DNA from: Citrus sinensis
Lineage: Eukaryota > Streptophyta > Magnoliopsida > Sapindales > Rutaceae
Assembly: GCF_022201045.2 (NCBI RefSeq)
Contig: NC_068557.1
Location: 2,232,001 to 2,296,000 of the forward strand
Direction: 5' to 3'
DNA: 64,000 bases
Shown here: positions 35,010 to 45,881 of the stretch, in pieces
Numbering within the stretch: position 1 is the first letter of the stretch
Layout of the letters: each line of letters starts with the position of its first letter
The notes under the pieces: model-generated
Databases searched by the model: none
Seen by the model: only the letters and a program-made list of their open reading frames with translations
Told to the model about the DNA's origin: nothing
Translations under genes and position numbers: made by a program

Positions 35010-37695
35010 GGGTAATTATCACAAACCTCCCTTGAGGTTTGACGTATTATTAATTTGATAGATTATATTCGCGTATTCTCAGCCACCTCCCTTTAAGTTA
35101 ATACACCGTTTAGTATAAGTTTAGTGAGTGAGGGCAAGATAGTAATAGAATTCGTTAATAATAAAAAATTCAAACAAACTTAAAAATATCAAATTGGATT
35201 CTGAAATTGATTTGAATTTTGTTAATATTCCAATGGGTAAAAACAAAAACTTGCTTTTAACCAACAAACAATATTATAACAAAAAAATGAGAAAGGAAAA
35301 TGGCATCTTCTTGCTCCGTTCAAACAGGAGCTACCAAGAACAACGCCCCTTTCATCTCTACTATACTTTAATAGAAAAAAGTTGCCACGATCGGGAGACC
35401 ATGACGACGAACTCGAAGACGCCGATAGCAGGGACAACCGAATCACGACCGCCAGGTGGAAGAATGCCGACCAGTGAGTTTCCATGTTGACCCACAGATA
35501 ACCTCAGTTTGTTCGAGCCTCGAATGAGGTATGAAAATGCTTATTACTGTGCATGTTAGTTTTATTAGATGGAATTAATCAATTTTGTAAAAATGAGTAG
35601 TGGGTCTCGACAATTTTTTGAGAGTATCTCTGTTGCTTCCATTGTTTTCCATCGATTGGGTTAGTTGTAGGTCAATGATTGTTGTAAATGCATGTTCACC
35701 TGATTTTGATTGAAGATGGCTTCAGCTACATTATGTTGCCTTGTGAATGATTGAAGATGGGTATGAAATTTTTTTAATTGTTTAAGCTATTGCCACTGAT
35801 TGTTTGGATTCATGCTAGTTTTAATTAAATTACAGATGTAATTAAGTGTTAGAGATTCCTTGTGCCGCAATATTAATATTTTGAGGATACTTGATTTTGT
35901 TTTTTTTTTCTTTTTATGACGATATGTACATGTCTTGGTTGAAAAAATGTCATGATTTGCTGCATTCTCTCACACTGGAGCAGTGAGTTTAGTGGTTTTA
36001 ATTCTTTTCTTCTCTTTGACTACTGGCTCTGCTTCACTGCATTCGGATGTCTTCATTTGTCCACCGTCAAATGATAAAGGAACATAGTCTCCTTTTGATT
36101 TCAGTTTGTCTTTCTGTTTTGTAACCAAGAGGTTCTAACTGCCATCGAGAGTGAAAGGCTCTCCAAGTCAAGGCACATAGCTCCTGCTGCTCTTGTTACT
36201 TTCCCTGAAGATTTTGATAATGGGCTGGTGATTATTTAGTTTGGTTTCAAATTATGTTCTCAATATTGTATTTTGAAATATTTGGTTGGTGAGATAAAGT
36301 TTATTATTATATCTCTAATATGTGAGATGGGATATTTCAAGATGGTACTTTGGTTACGATGATAAGGAAGCATGTGCTATGCAACATCTAGCTACTGCTC
36401 GGTATTTTCGTAGAAGAGATATGCAGAGATATCCTGGACTTGATGTTTCCCAAGTGGTTGATTCTAGCTCTGTTGCAAATGCTTCTTTAACGCTGCCAAC
36501 AAATATGAATATACCAAATTTTTGTCATGGGTCATCTACAGTGATTTTCCAATTTCTGTCATATGATCAACTGACTCGACCTTCTCATCTTATCCTGATC
36601 TTAACAGAGATAGCCCTTTTAAATTCAAGTATTTGTTCAGAACTCAAAAGTCCAATTATTTTCCATATTTAAGTTGTTTTCAACTAGCATTTGGGTGGCA
36701 AAGCCGGAGAGGTTATTTGAAAGGATAAAGAAAACTAGAATTGGCTTGGAATGCTGAATTATTCCTGTAAAAGTTTTTTCAATGATGTAGTGAAATAATA
36801 GTCAGCTACTCAACTTGGGTGAAAGTATGAATGATTTCTGCCCACTCATATAAGCTGACATGCATTCTTTTTTCTCCATTTTTTGTATGTAAATGTACTT
36901 TTGAAAAGCGTGATTGTTGTCTTCTTCTTTTCACAAGTGGATTTATCGTGCATATTTTTTTGCCTTAGAAAGCTCTTGCTTCCATTACACAAGTTTTTGT
37001 ATTTATAAATATATTTAATAGATTTCCATTTCAATTTTTTTTTCAGAGTTTTCTTCAGATAATCACCGCTTGATAGTCCAAGAAGGCTAAACCTTCGGAG
37101 TTATTCTCCTTCTCAGAGTCTAAAATCGAAATGGTCTGCTGCTTCAACCAGGTACATTTTCTGCAACTTGGTTCCATTTGGAATTGGTGTTTATATGTTT
37201 CAACTGGTCAATTTGACTTGCATTTGTTTCTTAACAGATATAAGAAATTAATCTCAAAAGGTACCTGCAGTTTAAAGGAGAGGCTGATCTCTAGGAATAC
37301 TTCAGTTAAGCAACTAGGCAAAGAAGTTCAGCATGAGATGAGTGCAGGGATTGCTGGTGTTGCAAAAATGATTGAATGCCTAAATCTTGCCTCAAAGTGA
37401 ACTAAAATCTCTGCTCCTTCTGTTGACGCAGGGGGGACGTCCAATGTTTTATTTGGTATTTACAATGTAATCACAGCTCTTGATGCTAAAAAGGATATGA
37501 CTGGCCAACAATTCTTTGATTTGTGTGAACGAAGTATTTTTTTTTCAACACAAAGGTATTTTGGTCATTTTGTCAAGTAACAAACGGTCAACTAAATGGT
37601 ATACTAACGTTAGGGGAGGTGGCTGAGAATACACAAATATAATCTATCAAACTGAGAATACACCAAACCTCAGGGAAGGTTTCTGATAATTACCC
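35010..37695. mobile_element. Pack-MULE-type element with several host exon fragments
   Basis: Inverted ends of about 110 bp: the left end begins GGGTAATTATCACAAACCTC and includes TTTGATAGATTATATT and ATTCTCAGCCACCTCCC. The right end (about 37590-37695) is the imperfect reverse complement with the same words. These ends are related to, but distinct from, those of the 27.7-kb element. The interior has no transposase but several plus-strand coding-like blocks. The element's own flanks (tttcatttt, ttatcttga) do not match each other. Confidence 0.8.
35390..37560 (+). pseudogene. Captured exon fragments of unidentified host gene(s)
   Basis: Four coding-like blocks lie in order on the plus strand. 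A GC-rich block covers about 35390-35530. About 36129-36230 reads LTAIESERLSKSRHIAPAAL in one frame. About 36345-36530 reads DKEACAMQHLATARYFRRRD followed by MQRYPGLDVSQVV. About 37045-37530 reads FSSDNHRLIVQEG, then after a frame change a stretch joined across a still-present donor (37149) and acceptor (37237) to RYKKLISKGTCSLKERLI and KEVQHEMSAGIAGVAKM. Stops and frame changes between the blocks make a long protein unlikely. The blocks look like real plant exons, but I cannot name the parent gene(s). Confidence 0.55.
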
Positions 37696-37946
37696 TTATC
37701 TTGAATATTATGTAGGAATTTCGTGTGTCGGTTTAAGTTTTTGGGTTAAGCGATTTTTTTAATAAAGTATTAGAGTTAATGTCTTAAGTTCATACGATTT
37801 TTGTGACGTGCATATTTTATCAATTATTTCATCAATTTATTAGCTCATTTTCAGTCTCTTGTCTTGCGATCCATCTACGAGCTCCTATCCTAACTTTTAG
37901 TCCATATTGCATATAAGGAGATTGTTAAGAATTGTCTTAAATACTA

Positions 37947-38291
37947 GAAAAATTATCAATCGTGTACTCTTAGTTTACTCCGTTATCAAATTCACTACAA
38001 CATTTTTAGGGTATATCAGTCGTCCACCCTAAGTTGACAAAATGTATATGGCGTCCACCAAACCGTTAGTTGCTGTTTAAATATGATGACGCCAGAGGGG
38101 TAATATGGTCTTTTCATATGATGCAAGTGATAATTTAAGGGTATATAAATGATAATAAGAGATTTTAAAGGTATACAAGTGATAATTTTTAAGAGTAAAA
38201 TCGTTAATTTACTACAATTCGTTAATTTTCAAACGGTAGCTAACGGTTTAGTGGTCGGTAAATAACTTTTGTCAATTGATGCAACTTTCCC
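37947..38291. mobile_element. MULE-type MITE, copy 1 (345 bp)
   Basis: Flanked by a perfect 9-bp duplication TAAATACTA (37938-37946 and 38292-38300). The left end (gaaaaattatcaatcg) has lost the GGG seen in the other copy; the right end is ...ctttccc. The body matches the inverted 49.5-kb copy over most of its length (words ttagtttactccgttat, gtcgtccaccctaagttga, ccaccaaaccgtta). It lacks part of the right arm, an internal deletion. Confidence 0.85.
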
Positions 38292-38450
38292 TAAATACTA
38301 TTATTAGACTCTTATCTATCAATTTATACTTTTGAGTAATAGAAATTAATTTCTATTGCATATATAAAGTACATGTTCGAATTAATGGTCTTACTGAACA
38401 AATAATTTGGTGCGGTTATGCTCATATGACATGATGATATTATATGCGTG

Positions 38451-41400
38451 CAGAGGCGGACATGTGCCAAAAAAAAAAGTTATTCGAAAATTACAAAATT
38501 GTCATTAAATACATAAAATAATATTTACTTTTACTTTTTCCTCTTTACCTTTCCATGTTTCTCCCTTTTGCATTCATCCAGCAGCAACGATGAAATCCCT
38601 CACTCCTGCGGCTGTGGTGGTCCTTTGCTTCACTTCTTTTCGACTCAAGCACTTTCCATTCAATTTTTAATAGGTAAAAATCACTCCTATTTTAATTTAT
38701 GACAGTTCCCTCTCTCGTTTACAAGTATGGATTAATTTATTACAACTATCTCTCTCTATCTCTCTCTCTCTCCCTCTCTCTTTCATTTATAAGCATGAGT
38801 GAAATCAAAACATCTTTTCTATGATTCTCTTTCTTGCAATAATTAGGTATAAAGTATAAACAATTAAACAAATATCAACAATTGAGATTTGGGTAATAAT
38901 TTTTTGGTGATTGTTGATTTGTTAGATACCATATAATTCTAATTGATGGTTGGCATCTCTATATTAGAATGAGTAGATAATAAATTGTCTAATAAATAAA
39001 TAAATTTATTTATTGAACTTCCTCATTTGATTAAATTAACTCAAATCTCACTATTTATCTATGAGCCTTTAATGTTGATTTTTTTTATTTTGCGACTTTA
39101 AATATATTTAAAATTCGTAGAATGTATAGCTTATAACACTTTTAATGATTTCTTGATTCTTACACAATTACATGTTGTTATAGGTTATAATGTCAAACAA
39201 CAAATCCAAACCGAGAAAAACTCTACTTTCATTCTTTACTAAAGTAAATGATGGTCAATCATCAAATGGGACAAGTTCTATGTGCAACATTGATGCCTCA
39301 AGTTCTCCACCTAAGTCTCAAAGAGTCGAATTTGAGAAAGTTGATACTCCATCTACTATTGACACACCTTATTTAGAACGTGATCCCGGATTGCGTTTTT
39401 CAATAAGTACTTTTCCCATTGACAAGCGTGAAGATGTGCGGATGGCATATATAAATATGGGACCATTTCAACCCAAACTACAAAAGTATCCATTGACTAA
39501 ATATGGTATGCAAAACCGTCGATTTCAATTTTCTTGGTTCTCGAAATTTCCTTGGCTTGAATATTCTATATCAAAAGACAAAGCATTTTGTTTTCCATGG
39601 TATATTTTTCATGATAAGCCATCTAAGAATGAAGCATTTGTTGTTGATGGGGTTCACAATTGGAAGTATGTTGGTTGTGAAAAAACATGTCCTTTTGCTC
39701 AACATGAAGGAGGTCATGGTTCTTCTCACAATGATGCCATGTTAAAATGGAGCAATTTAAAGGATCCATCCAAACATATTGATAAGAGATTGAATGCACA
39801 ATCTTCGCAACAAATTTTGGAGAATAGATTGCGACTTAAAACCTCAATAGTAGCTACTAAGTGGTCAGTAAAACAAGCATGTGCTTTTAGAGGTCATGAT
39901 GAGTCCGTTAATTCTCTTAATCGTGGAAATTTTATTGAATTAATTAAGTTGTTAGCAACAATGAATGAGGAGATTAATAAAGTTGTGTTAGCAAATGCTC
40001 CTAAAAATGCCCAATACATAGCACCTAAGATTCAAAAGGAGTTACTGAATATTATTTCTAATAAAGTACGACACAAGATTCGAGAGGAAGTGGGTGATGC
40101 TAAATTTTGTATCATAGTTGATGAGGCACTAGATGAATCTCACAAAGAACAAATGGCTATTTTTTTTAGATATGTTGATTGTGATGGTTTTATTCGAGAA
40201 CGTTTCTTTGAAATTGTGAATGTCGATGAAACAAAGGCATTGACTTTAAAGAATGAGAAATGCAATGTGCTTGCTCAGTACAATCTTTTAGTTAAAAATT
40301 TAAGAGGTCAAGGGTATGATGGTGCTAGTAATATGGCGGGTGAATGGAATGGATTACAATCTTTATTTCTCAATGATTGTCTGTATGCTTATTATGTACA
40401 TTGTTTTGCTCATCGACTACAACTCGTATTAGTTGTGGTATCTAAAGAAGTGCATGAGGTATGGCTATTTTTTTTCGAAGTTGAGTTCTATTATTAACTT
40501 TGCTAGTGCTTCTTTCAAGCGTTATTCTGAGTTAAAATCTGCTAGAGAAAAAGAAATTATAGATTTGATAGCTTTAGAAGAGCTTGAGACTGGTACAGGG
40601 GCTAATCAAGTTAGAACTTTACAAAGGGCTGGAGATACACGTTGGAGCTCACATTTTACTTCAGTTAGTAGGTTTATTGAGATGTTTGGTGCAACTCTTG
40701 AAGTTTTAGGAAAAATGATTAATGATGGATCTAGTCGAGATATGTGTGGGGAAGCTAAAGGTGCAAATAAGGAGATGAAATCCTTTGAGTTTGTGTTTAT
40801 TTTGTTTTTATTGAATAAAGTTCTCAGAATTTCTGATATTCTTTGTCGTGCATTACAGACAAAATCACTGGACATCTTGAATACTTTGAACTATGTCTCA
40901 AGTACAAAAAGACTTTTGCAAGAGTTTCGAGATAATGGATGGGATGATTTTATTAGAAGTGTAGTATCTTTCTGTGAAAAATATGATATTACTATGCTTG
41001 ATATGAGTGATTGTTATATAGAAGGTACATGGCGTTCTTGTCAGCAAAAAGATTATATTACAGTTGAACATCATTATCACTTTGATGTATTTAATGCTGT
41101 AATAGATTTTCAATTGATGGAGTTAAATAGTAGATTCTCTGAGCAAACCGTGGAACTCCTCACTTTGAGCTCGGCATTGGATCCAGTTGATGGGTTCAAA
41201 TCATTTGATATAGACAATATTTGTTCTCTTGCTAAGAAATTTTATCCTCATGATTTCACTCCAAATGAGGTGCTTGCTTTGAGAAGAGAATTAGAACATT
41301 ATCAAATTGATGTGCTTTCTCATCCACAGTTTCAAAATATGGCTTCCCTTTCTGAGCTATGTCGACGATTTGTTGAAACAATGAAGTCACAACACTATTT

Positions 41401-41853
41401 GCTGATTGATAGATTAATTCGTCTAGTCTTGACTCTTCTTGTTTCCACGGCCACAACAGAGCGTGCATTTTCAACCATAAAACTTATCAAGACATCACTT
41501 CATAGTAAGATGGAAAATGAGTTTTTTTTTTTTTCAGATTCTATGGTTATCTATGTTGAAAGAGAAATTATTGATACTGTTGATTCAAATTCTGTAATTG
41601 ATGATTTTTATAATTTGAAACCCCGAAAAGTACAACTTCGGTAGAAAATTTGTATTGGGATTGTATTTTTTTATACTACTTTTTTAAACTTATTTTTATT
41701 TAGAATATGGATTTTACGCATAAGGCTCTTAATGTCTCTTGTTATTAGGTGTATTTTGTCATCTATATATATGAAATTTCATGTTCACTTGGTACAAATT
41801 TTTTGATTTTTTAATTTAGCCTAGGGTACTGCAGAGTTCTAGGTCCGCCCCTG
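38451..41853 (+). mobile_element. hAT-superfamily DNA transposon, nearly complete
   Basis: Short terminal inverted repeats CAGAGGCGGAC (left) and GTCCGCCCCTG (right). They are flanked by an 8-bp duplication with one mismatch: tatgcgtg (38443-38450) and tatgtgtg (41854-41861). 8 bp is the hallmark length for hAT. Total 3.4 kb with one transposase gene in sense orientation. Right next to the right duplication the sequence runs into (GT)n and G14 tracts. Confidence 0.88.
39190..41644 (+). pseudogene. hAT transposase (TTF-type zinc finger / DUF4371 / dimerisation domain), frameshifted
   Basis: Two overlapping frames make one transposase of about 800 residues: 39190-40497 and about 40433-41644. 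The first carries a TTF-type zinc-finger region (about residues 90-190, with FCFPWYIF and WKYVGCEK) and the DUF4371 core (IVDEALDESHKEQMAIFFRY, RGQGYDGASNMAGEWNG, YYVHCFAHRLQL). The second continues with SSIINFASASFKRYSELKSA and ends with the hAT dimerisation domain (LTLLVSTATTERAFSTIKLI). The break is one extra T in the T8 run near 40467-40474. A further T-run near 41522 replaces usually conserved residues but keeps frame. Similar plant proteins are annotated as zinc finger MYM-type 1-like. This copy is probably inactive unless the T-run is a sequencing error. Confidence 0.88.
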
Positions 41854-42338
41854 TATGTGTGTGTGTGTGTGGGGGGGGGGGGGGCGGCTGGGTTGATAAA
41901 CTCTCTCTTTGTACATCTTTTACATTTTAACTACCCAACACTTCTTAAAATAGATGTATAGAATGAATTAAGGATAGCTTATAAGCAAGACCAACTAATA
42001 TTGAAGCAGAATCGGCGGGAGTCCTTGCGAATTGAATCCATGGTAAGTTTATGCCAGCAAGCCAACATGTACACGATATTTTCTGTATAAATTGTTTAAT
42101 AAATTAAACTGTAATTAGCCAAACTTACCCCCAAAATTTAGCGTAACATAAAGTTATACATATATTTTGTTAATCGTTATTAACCGCATAACGACATAAC
42201 GTAGCGGGTATTACCAAATCCTAATAAAAATTCACAACCCCATATGATGACATATGTTCCATCTATTTTAAAATTCATTCACAACTGTGTGCTAGCTTCT
42301 TGTTAGTAATTTGTGTTATCTCTTTCTCTATTATACAC

Positions 42339-42348
42339 TATATATATG
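42339..42348 (+). promoter_or_regulatory. TATA box of the subtilase gene
   Basis: ctatatatat. It places transcription start near 42375, downstream of the first in-frame ATG (42371), and so favours translation from the ATG at 42431. Confidence 0.5.
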
Positions 42349-42430
42349 TGCGTGTGCATGGGATTAATTCATGCATAAACTCATCAGAACATTAACACTT
42401 TCCGATTCTTTGTATCATATTGAGAGAATA

Positions 42431-44668
42431 ATGAGTGGTGAAATGTTAAACACGGGAGCCGTTTTAGTTAGTCTCGTTTTTATCATAATCAATTTCTCCC
42501 CAGCAATAATTGCTGTGCGTGCTAGCAATGAAAGTGACAAAGATGGATTACAAACCTACATAATTTACGTGCAAAAGCCAGAGCAAGGTGATTTAGACAG
42601 CTGGTACCGTTCATTCTTGCCAGAAGCTACAATCTCGAACTCAAGCGATCACGATCGTAATCAATCATCACGGATGTTGTATTTCTATAAGAATGTGATC
42701 TCGGGTTTTGCTGCAAGATTGACAGCAGAGGAAGTAAAGGCCATGGAAACAAAGAAGGGGTTTATATCAGCCCGTGTTGAAAATACATTGCATCTACACA
42801 CAACCCACACTCCTAACTTCTTGGGTTTGCATAGAAGTTCAGGATTTTGGAAAGATTCGAATTTCGGAAAAGGAGTAATTATTGGAGTTTTGGACACAGG
42901 CATAACACCTGGTCATCCTTCATTTAATGACGAAGGCATGCCTCCACCACCAGCAAAGTGGAGAGGAAAATGTGAATTAGTAGGGGCGACTTGTAATAAT
43001 AAGCTAATTGGGGTAAGAAATTTTTTTTGTGGCAAAGATGGCTCAGCTATTGATTATACTGGGCATGGAACCCATACGGCAAGCACGGCCGCTGGGAACT
43101 TCGTGCATGGTGCAAATATATTTGGCCAAGCCAATGGAACCGCAGTAGGCATGGCGCCTTTAGCTCACTTGGCAGTGTACAAAGTTTGTAATCCCAACGT
43201 CTATTGTCCCGAGAGTGCAGTTATTGCAGGAATTGACGCTGCTATTGAAGATGGTGTTGATGTGCTTTCTCTTTCATTCGGCCTTGGTTTATCGCAATTC
43301 TATGATAACGGAATTGCAAAAGCAACATTTGAAGCAATTCGGAGAGGCATTTTTGTCAGTATTGCGGCAGGGAATTCTGGACCAAATCATTATACTTTAG
43401 TTAATGACGCTCCATGGATGCTTACTGTGGGAGCAAGCACCATTGACAGAGGCATAACTATATCGGTTCGGCTCGGAAATCAAGAAACATACGACGGTGA
43501 GGCACTTTGGCAATGGACAGATATCCCTTCCAAGCGATTACCTCTTGTTTATCCTGACGCAAGGAATCATTCGACAACAACATTCTGCTCACCGGAAACT
43601 TTAAAAAGTGTTGATGTCAAAGGCAAAGTAGTATTATGCCAAAGAGGTGCATCTGGAGATGATGTCTTGAATGCTGGTGGTGCTGCCATGATTTTAATGA
43701 ATGACGAACTTTTTGGTGACTCTACTTTAATCCAACGTAATTCGCTTCCAAATGTGCGTGTAAGTCATGCAGTTTCGGAGAGCATAAAAGCCTACATAAA
43801 TTCAACATCGTCGCCAACTGCTGCATTAGTGATGAAAGGAACTGTAATTGGCGGAGGATCTGCTCCTCAGGTTGTTGCTTTCTCTGGAAGAGGACCCAGC
43901 AGAATAAGCCCTGGAATCTTGAAGCCAGACATTATTGGACCTGGCCTGAACATTATAGCTGCCTGGAAAACTACTGTGGACCCCCTAGCAAATAGAGTAT
44001 ACACATTTGACATAGTTTCAGGCACATCAATGGCTTGCCCGCATCTTAGTGGTGTAGCAGCTTTGCTCAAAAGTGCTCATCCTAACTGGTCACATGCTGC
44101 TATAAAATCTGCCATGATGACTACTGCTGATACAGTAAACCTTGAAGGCAAGCCAATTCTTGATTGCACTCGTCTTCCAGCTGATCTGTATGCAGTTGGT
44201 GCAGGCCAGGTTAACCCATCAAAAGCAAATGATCCAGGACTTGTTTACGATATCCAGCCCGATGATTACATTCCTTATTTATGTGGCTTGAATTACACAG
44301 ACGAACAGGTGCAAAGCATTGTGGATCGTGAAGTTCAATGCGCAAAAGTATCAAGCATACCAGAAGCAGAACTAAATTATCCTTCATTTTCCATCAAATT
44401 GGGGTATAGTCCTCAGACATATCATAGAACAGTAACAAACGTTGGAAAAGCTAAATCATTCTACACTCGCCAAATGGTTGCCCCTGAAGGAGTGGAGATT
44501 ACTGTACAACCCCATAATATATCCTTCGCAGCGAAAAATCAAAAGGTGACATACTCGGTGACATTCACTAGAACAGGAAATACTAATGCATCTTCTGCAC
44601 AAGCGTATTTGAGCTGGGTTTCTGATAAATATACCGTGAAGAGCCCAATTGCAATCAGTTTTGAATGA
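42431..44668 (+). CDS. Subtilisin-like serine protease, SBT1 group (S8 family), single exon
   Basis: The frame is open from ATG 42371 (765 residues). I prefer ATG 42431 (745 residues) because the TATA box leaves no leader for the first and because the signal peptide (LVSLVFIIINFSPAIIAV) then sits at the very N-terminus. Order (numbering from 42371): signal peptide, I9 prodomain (about 60-145, YIIYVQKP ... LHTTHTP), S8 catalytic domain with Asp175 (VLDTG), His232 (GHGTHTAS), oxyanion Asn335 (AAGNSGP) and Ser553 (SGTSMACPH). An inserted PA domain lies at about 385-510, and a C-terminal fibronectin III-like domain (Fn3_6, NYPSFSIKL ... RTVTNVG) at about 670-765. All catalytic residues are present and there are no breaks, so it is probably active. 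The protease acts in the cell wall/apoplast; relatives include SBT1.2 (SDD1) and many defence- or development-related enzymes. Substrate unknown. Confidence 0.94.
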   Translation: MSGEMLNTGAVLVSLVFIIINFSPAIIAVRASNESDKDGLQTYIIYVQKPEQGDLDSWYRSFLPEATISNSSDHDRNQSSRMLYFYKNVISGFAARLTAEEVKAMETKKGFISARVENTLHLHTTHTPNFLGLHRSSGFWKDSNFGKGVIIGVLDTGITPGHPSFNDEGMPPPPAKWRGKCELVGATCNNKLIGVRNFFCGKDGSAIDYTGHGTHTASTAAGNFVHGANIFGQANGTAVGMAPLAHLAVYKVCNPNVYCPESAVIAGIDAAIEDGVDVLSLSFGLGLSQFYDNGIAKATFEAIRRGIFVSIAAGNSGPNHYTLVNDAPWMLTVGASTIDRGITISVRLGNQETYDGEALWQWTDIPSKRLPLVYPDARNHSTTTFCSPETLKSVDVKGKVVLCQRGASGDDVLNAGGAAMILMNDELFGDSTLIQRNSLPNVRVSHAVSESIKAYINSTSSPTAALVMKGTVIGGGSAPQVVAFSGRGPSRISPGILKPDIIGPGLNIIAAWKTTVDPLANRVYTFDIVSGTSMACPHLSGVAALLKSAHPNWSHAAIKSAMMTTADTVNLEGKPILDCTRLPADLYAVGAGQVNPSKANDPGLVYDIQPDDYIPYLCGLNYTDEQVQSIVDREVQCAKVSSIPEAELNYPSFSIKLGYSPQTYHRTVTNVGKAKSFYTRQMVAPEGVEITVQPHNISFAAKNQKVTYSVTFTRTGNTNASSAQAYLSWVSDKYTVKSPIAISFE

Positions 44669-45780
44669 TGAATACAGAGAATAGCGGATTAGGTGATTTA
44701 TTAAAAAAAATCACATACATAAAACATTTTGAACAAGGAGGGAAGGTAGTTTCGATGGTTGTGATTGTGGAACATTGACGACATTATTTCATAATTATTA
44801 TTGATTTTCATGGACAATTGGCCAACAAAATTGTTGATCAAAAAGGAAAGTTGTAATGAAAATTCTTCAATAAATTATAGCTAGAATTGTTTGACCTACT
44901 ATTTTTCAAGAGACGTATACCTGTTTTTTTTTTTTTTGGTCGCAATAGAAAACATTTAGTTGTCTTATGTATGTGATGAGAGACTTTGGAAACTACCATT
45001 TTGTTTCTCAAAATAGTATGAATTGCATAGTAAAAGTGTAGCTCGGTTTGGTAGAAAGACTTGAGGAATTAATAATGAACTCTCTTACAGAATCTTTTTT
45101 TTTTAAAGGATTTTCTCAAAATAATGAACTCTTTTTCATGATTTCTTAAGGAGGATTGCTTTGATTTGCATAGGAATCTTTTCGACTTTAAAAGAAAAAT
45201 CCTTGGAACAAGTCAGTGCAAGGCAATCTTGAACAAGATTGTTTTTCAATATTCCATGGGCTGCTTCTGCTGTTATTTTACACTTATTCACTTTGATCTA
45301 AGGATTTGTTGATAGTTATTAGATAAAGAGCACTAATATTTAGCTACAAAAAATTAGACAAGATGGTGACAAAAACAATCGTGATTCTTGACAAATTCAA
45401 TCACTTCATTTATAGATCTGTAACATGATGGAGATTAATACAGACTATTCTGATGCCATTAATTTTGTCGCCCCTTGTGTTTGTTTATTATTTTTCTTAA
45501 ATAGAAATATATATGTAATTAAATCTTAACCGTGATTATCACGACTCGTATAAGTATGAGATATAAATTCTTAATACATTAAGAAATAATTGGTTCTGTT
45601 ATCCAAGTAGAGAATCTTCTTAAAAGTCTGGCTTCATCCCTGGATAAACCCTAGTCCGAACAATCATTTGCAAATGTCAAATACAAGAAACACTATAATT
45701 TTCAAGTCATGTGGCAGGCCCGATCACGAAGCATCAGCTAAATTCCACGTTCGGGGCAAAATCGTCCTAAAAATATCTCC
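44669..45780. other. Intergenic between subtilase and LRR copy 2
   Basis: 3' flank of the subtilase, then AT-rich sequence. The open frame at 45668-45937 runs through the LRR promoter and leader and is not supported. Confidence 0.4.
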
Positions 45781-45791
45781 ATTATATAATA
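45781..45791 (+). promoter_or_regulatory. TATA-like box of LRR copy 2
   Basis: attatataata, about 100 bp upstream of the ATG at 45882. Confidence 0.4.
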
Positions 45792-45881
45792 AGGACGTTT
45801 GCTCACACTTCCATGCTCGATCCACCATCACCTCACTCCCCAACGTAACAAAACTCACCGTTTTGGATCAAACCAAGCAAC

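Larger units (their letters stand above)
27693..37695. mobile_element. Candidate 10-kb composite Mutator-like element (macrotransposon) carrying a P450 gene
   Basis: The outer ends are the left terminal repeat of the Mutator-like element at 27693 (GGGTAATTTTC) and the right terminal repeat of the one ending at 37695 (GATAATTACCC). Immediately outside both lies the same 10-bp word TTATCTTGAA (27683-27692 and 37696-37705). The inner flanks (after 29244 and before 35010) match neither the outer word nor, well, each other. Mutator-like elements make target duplications of about 9-10 bp, so the simplest reading is that the outer ends were used together to insert the whole block, including the CYP706-type gene. 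Alternatives are chance identity or recombination between two related elements. No transposase gene is inside, so mobilisation would have been in trans. Confidence 0.5.
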
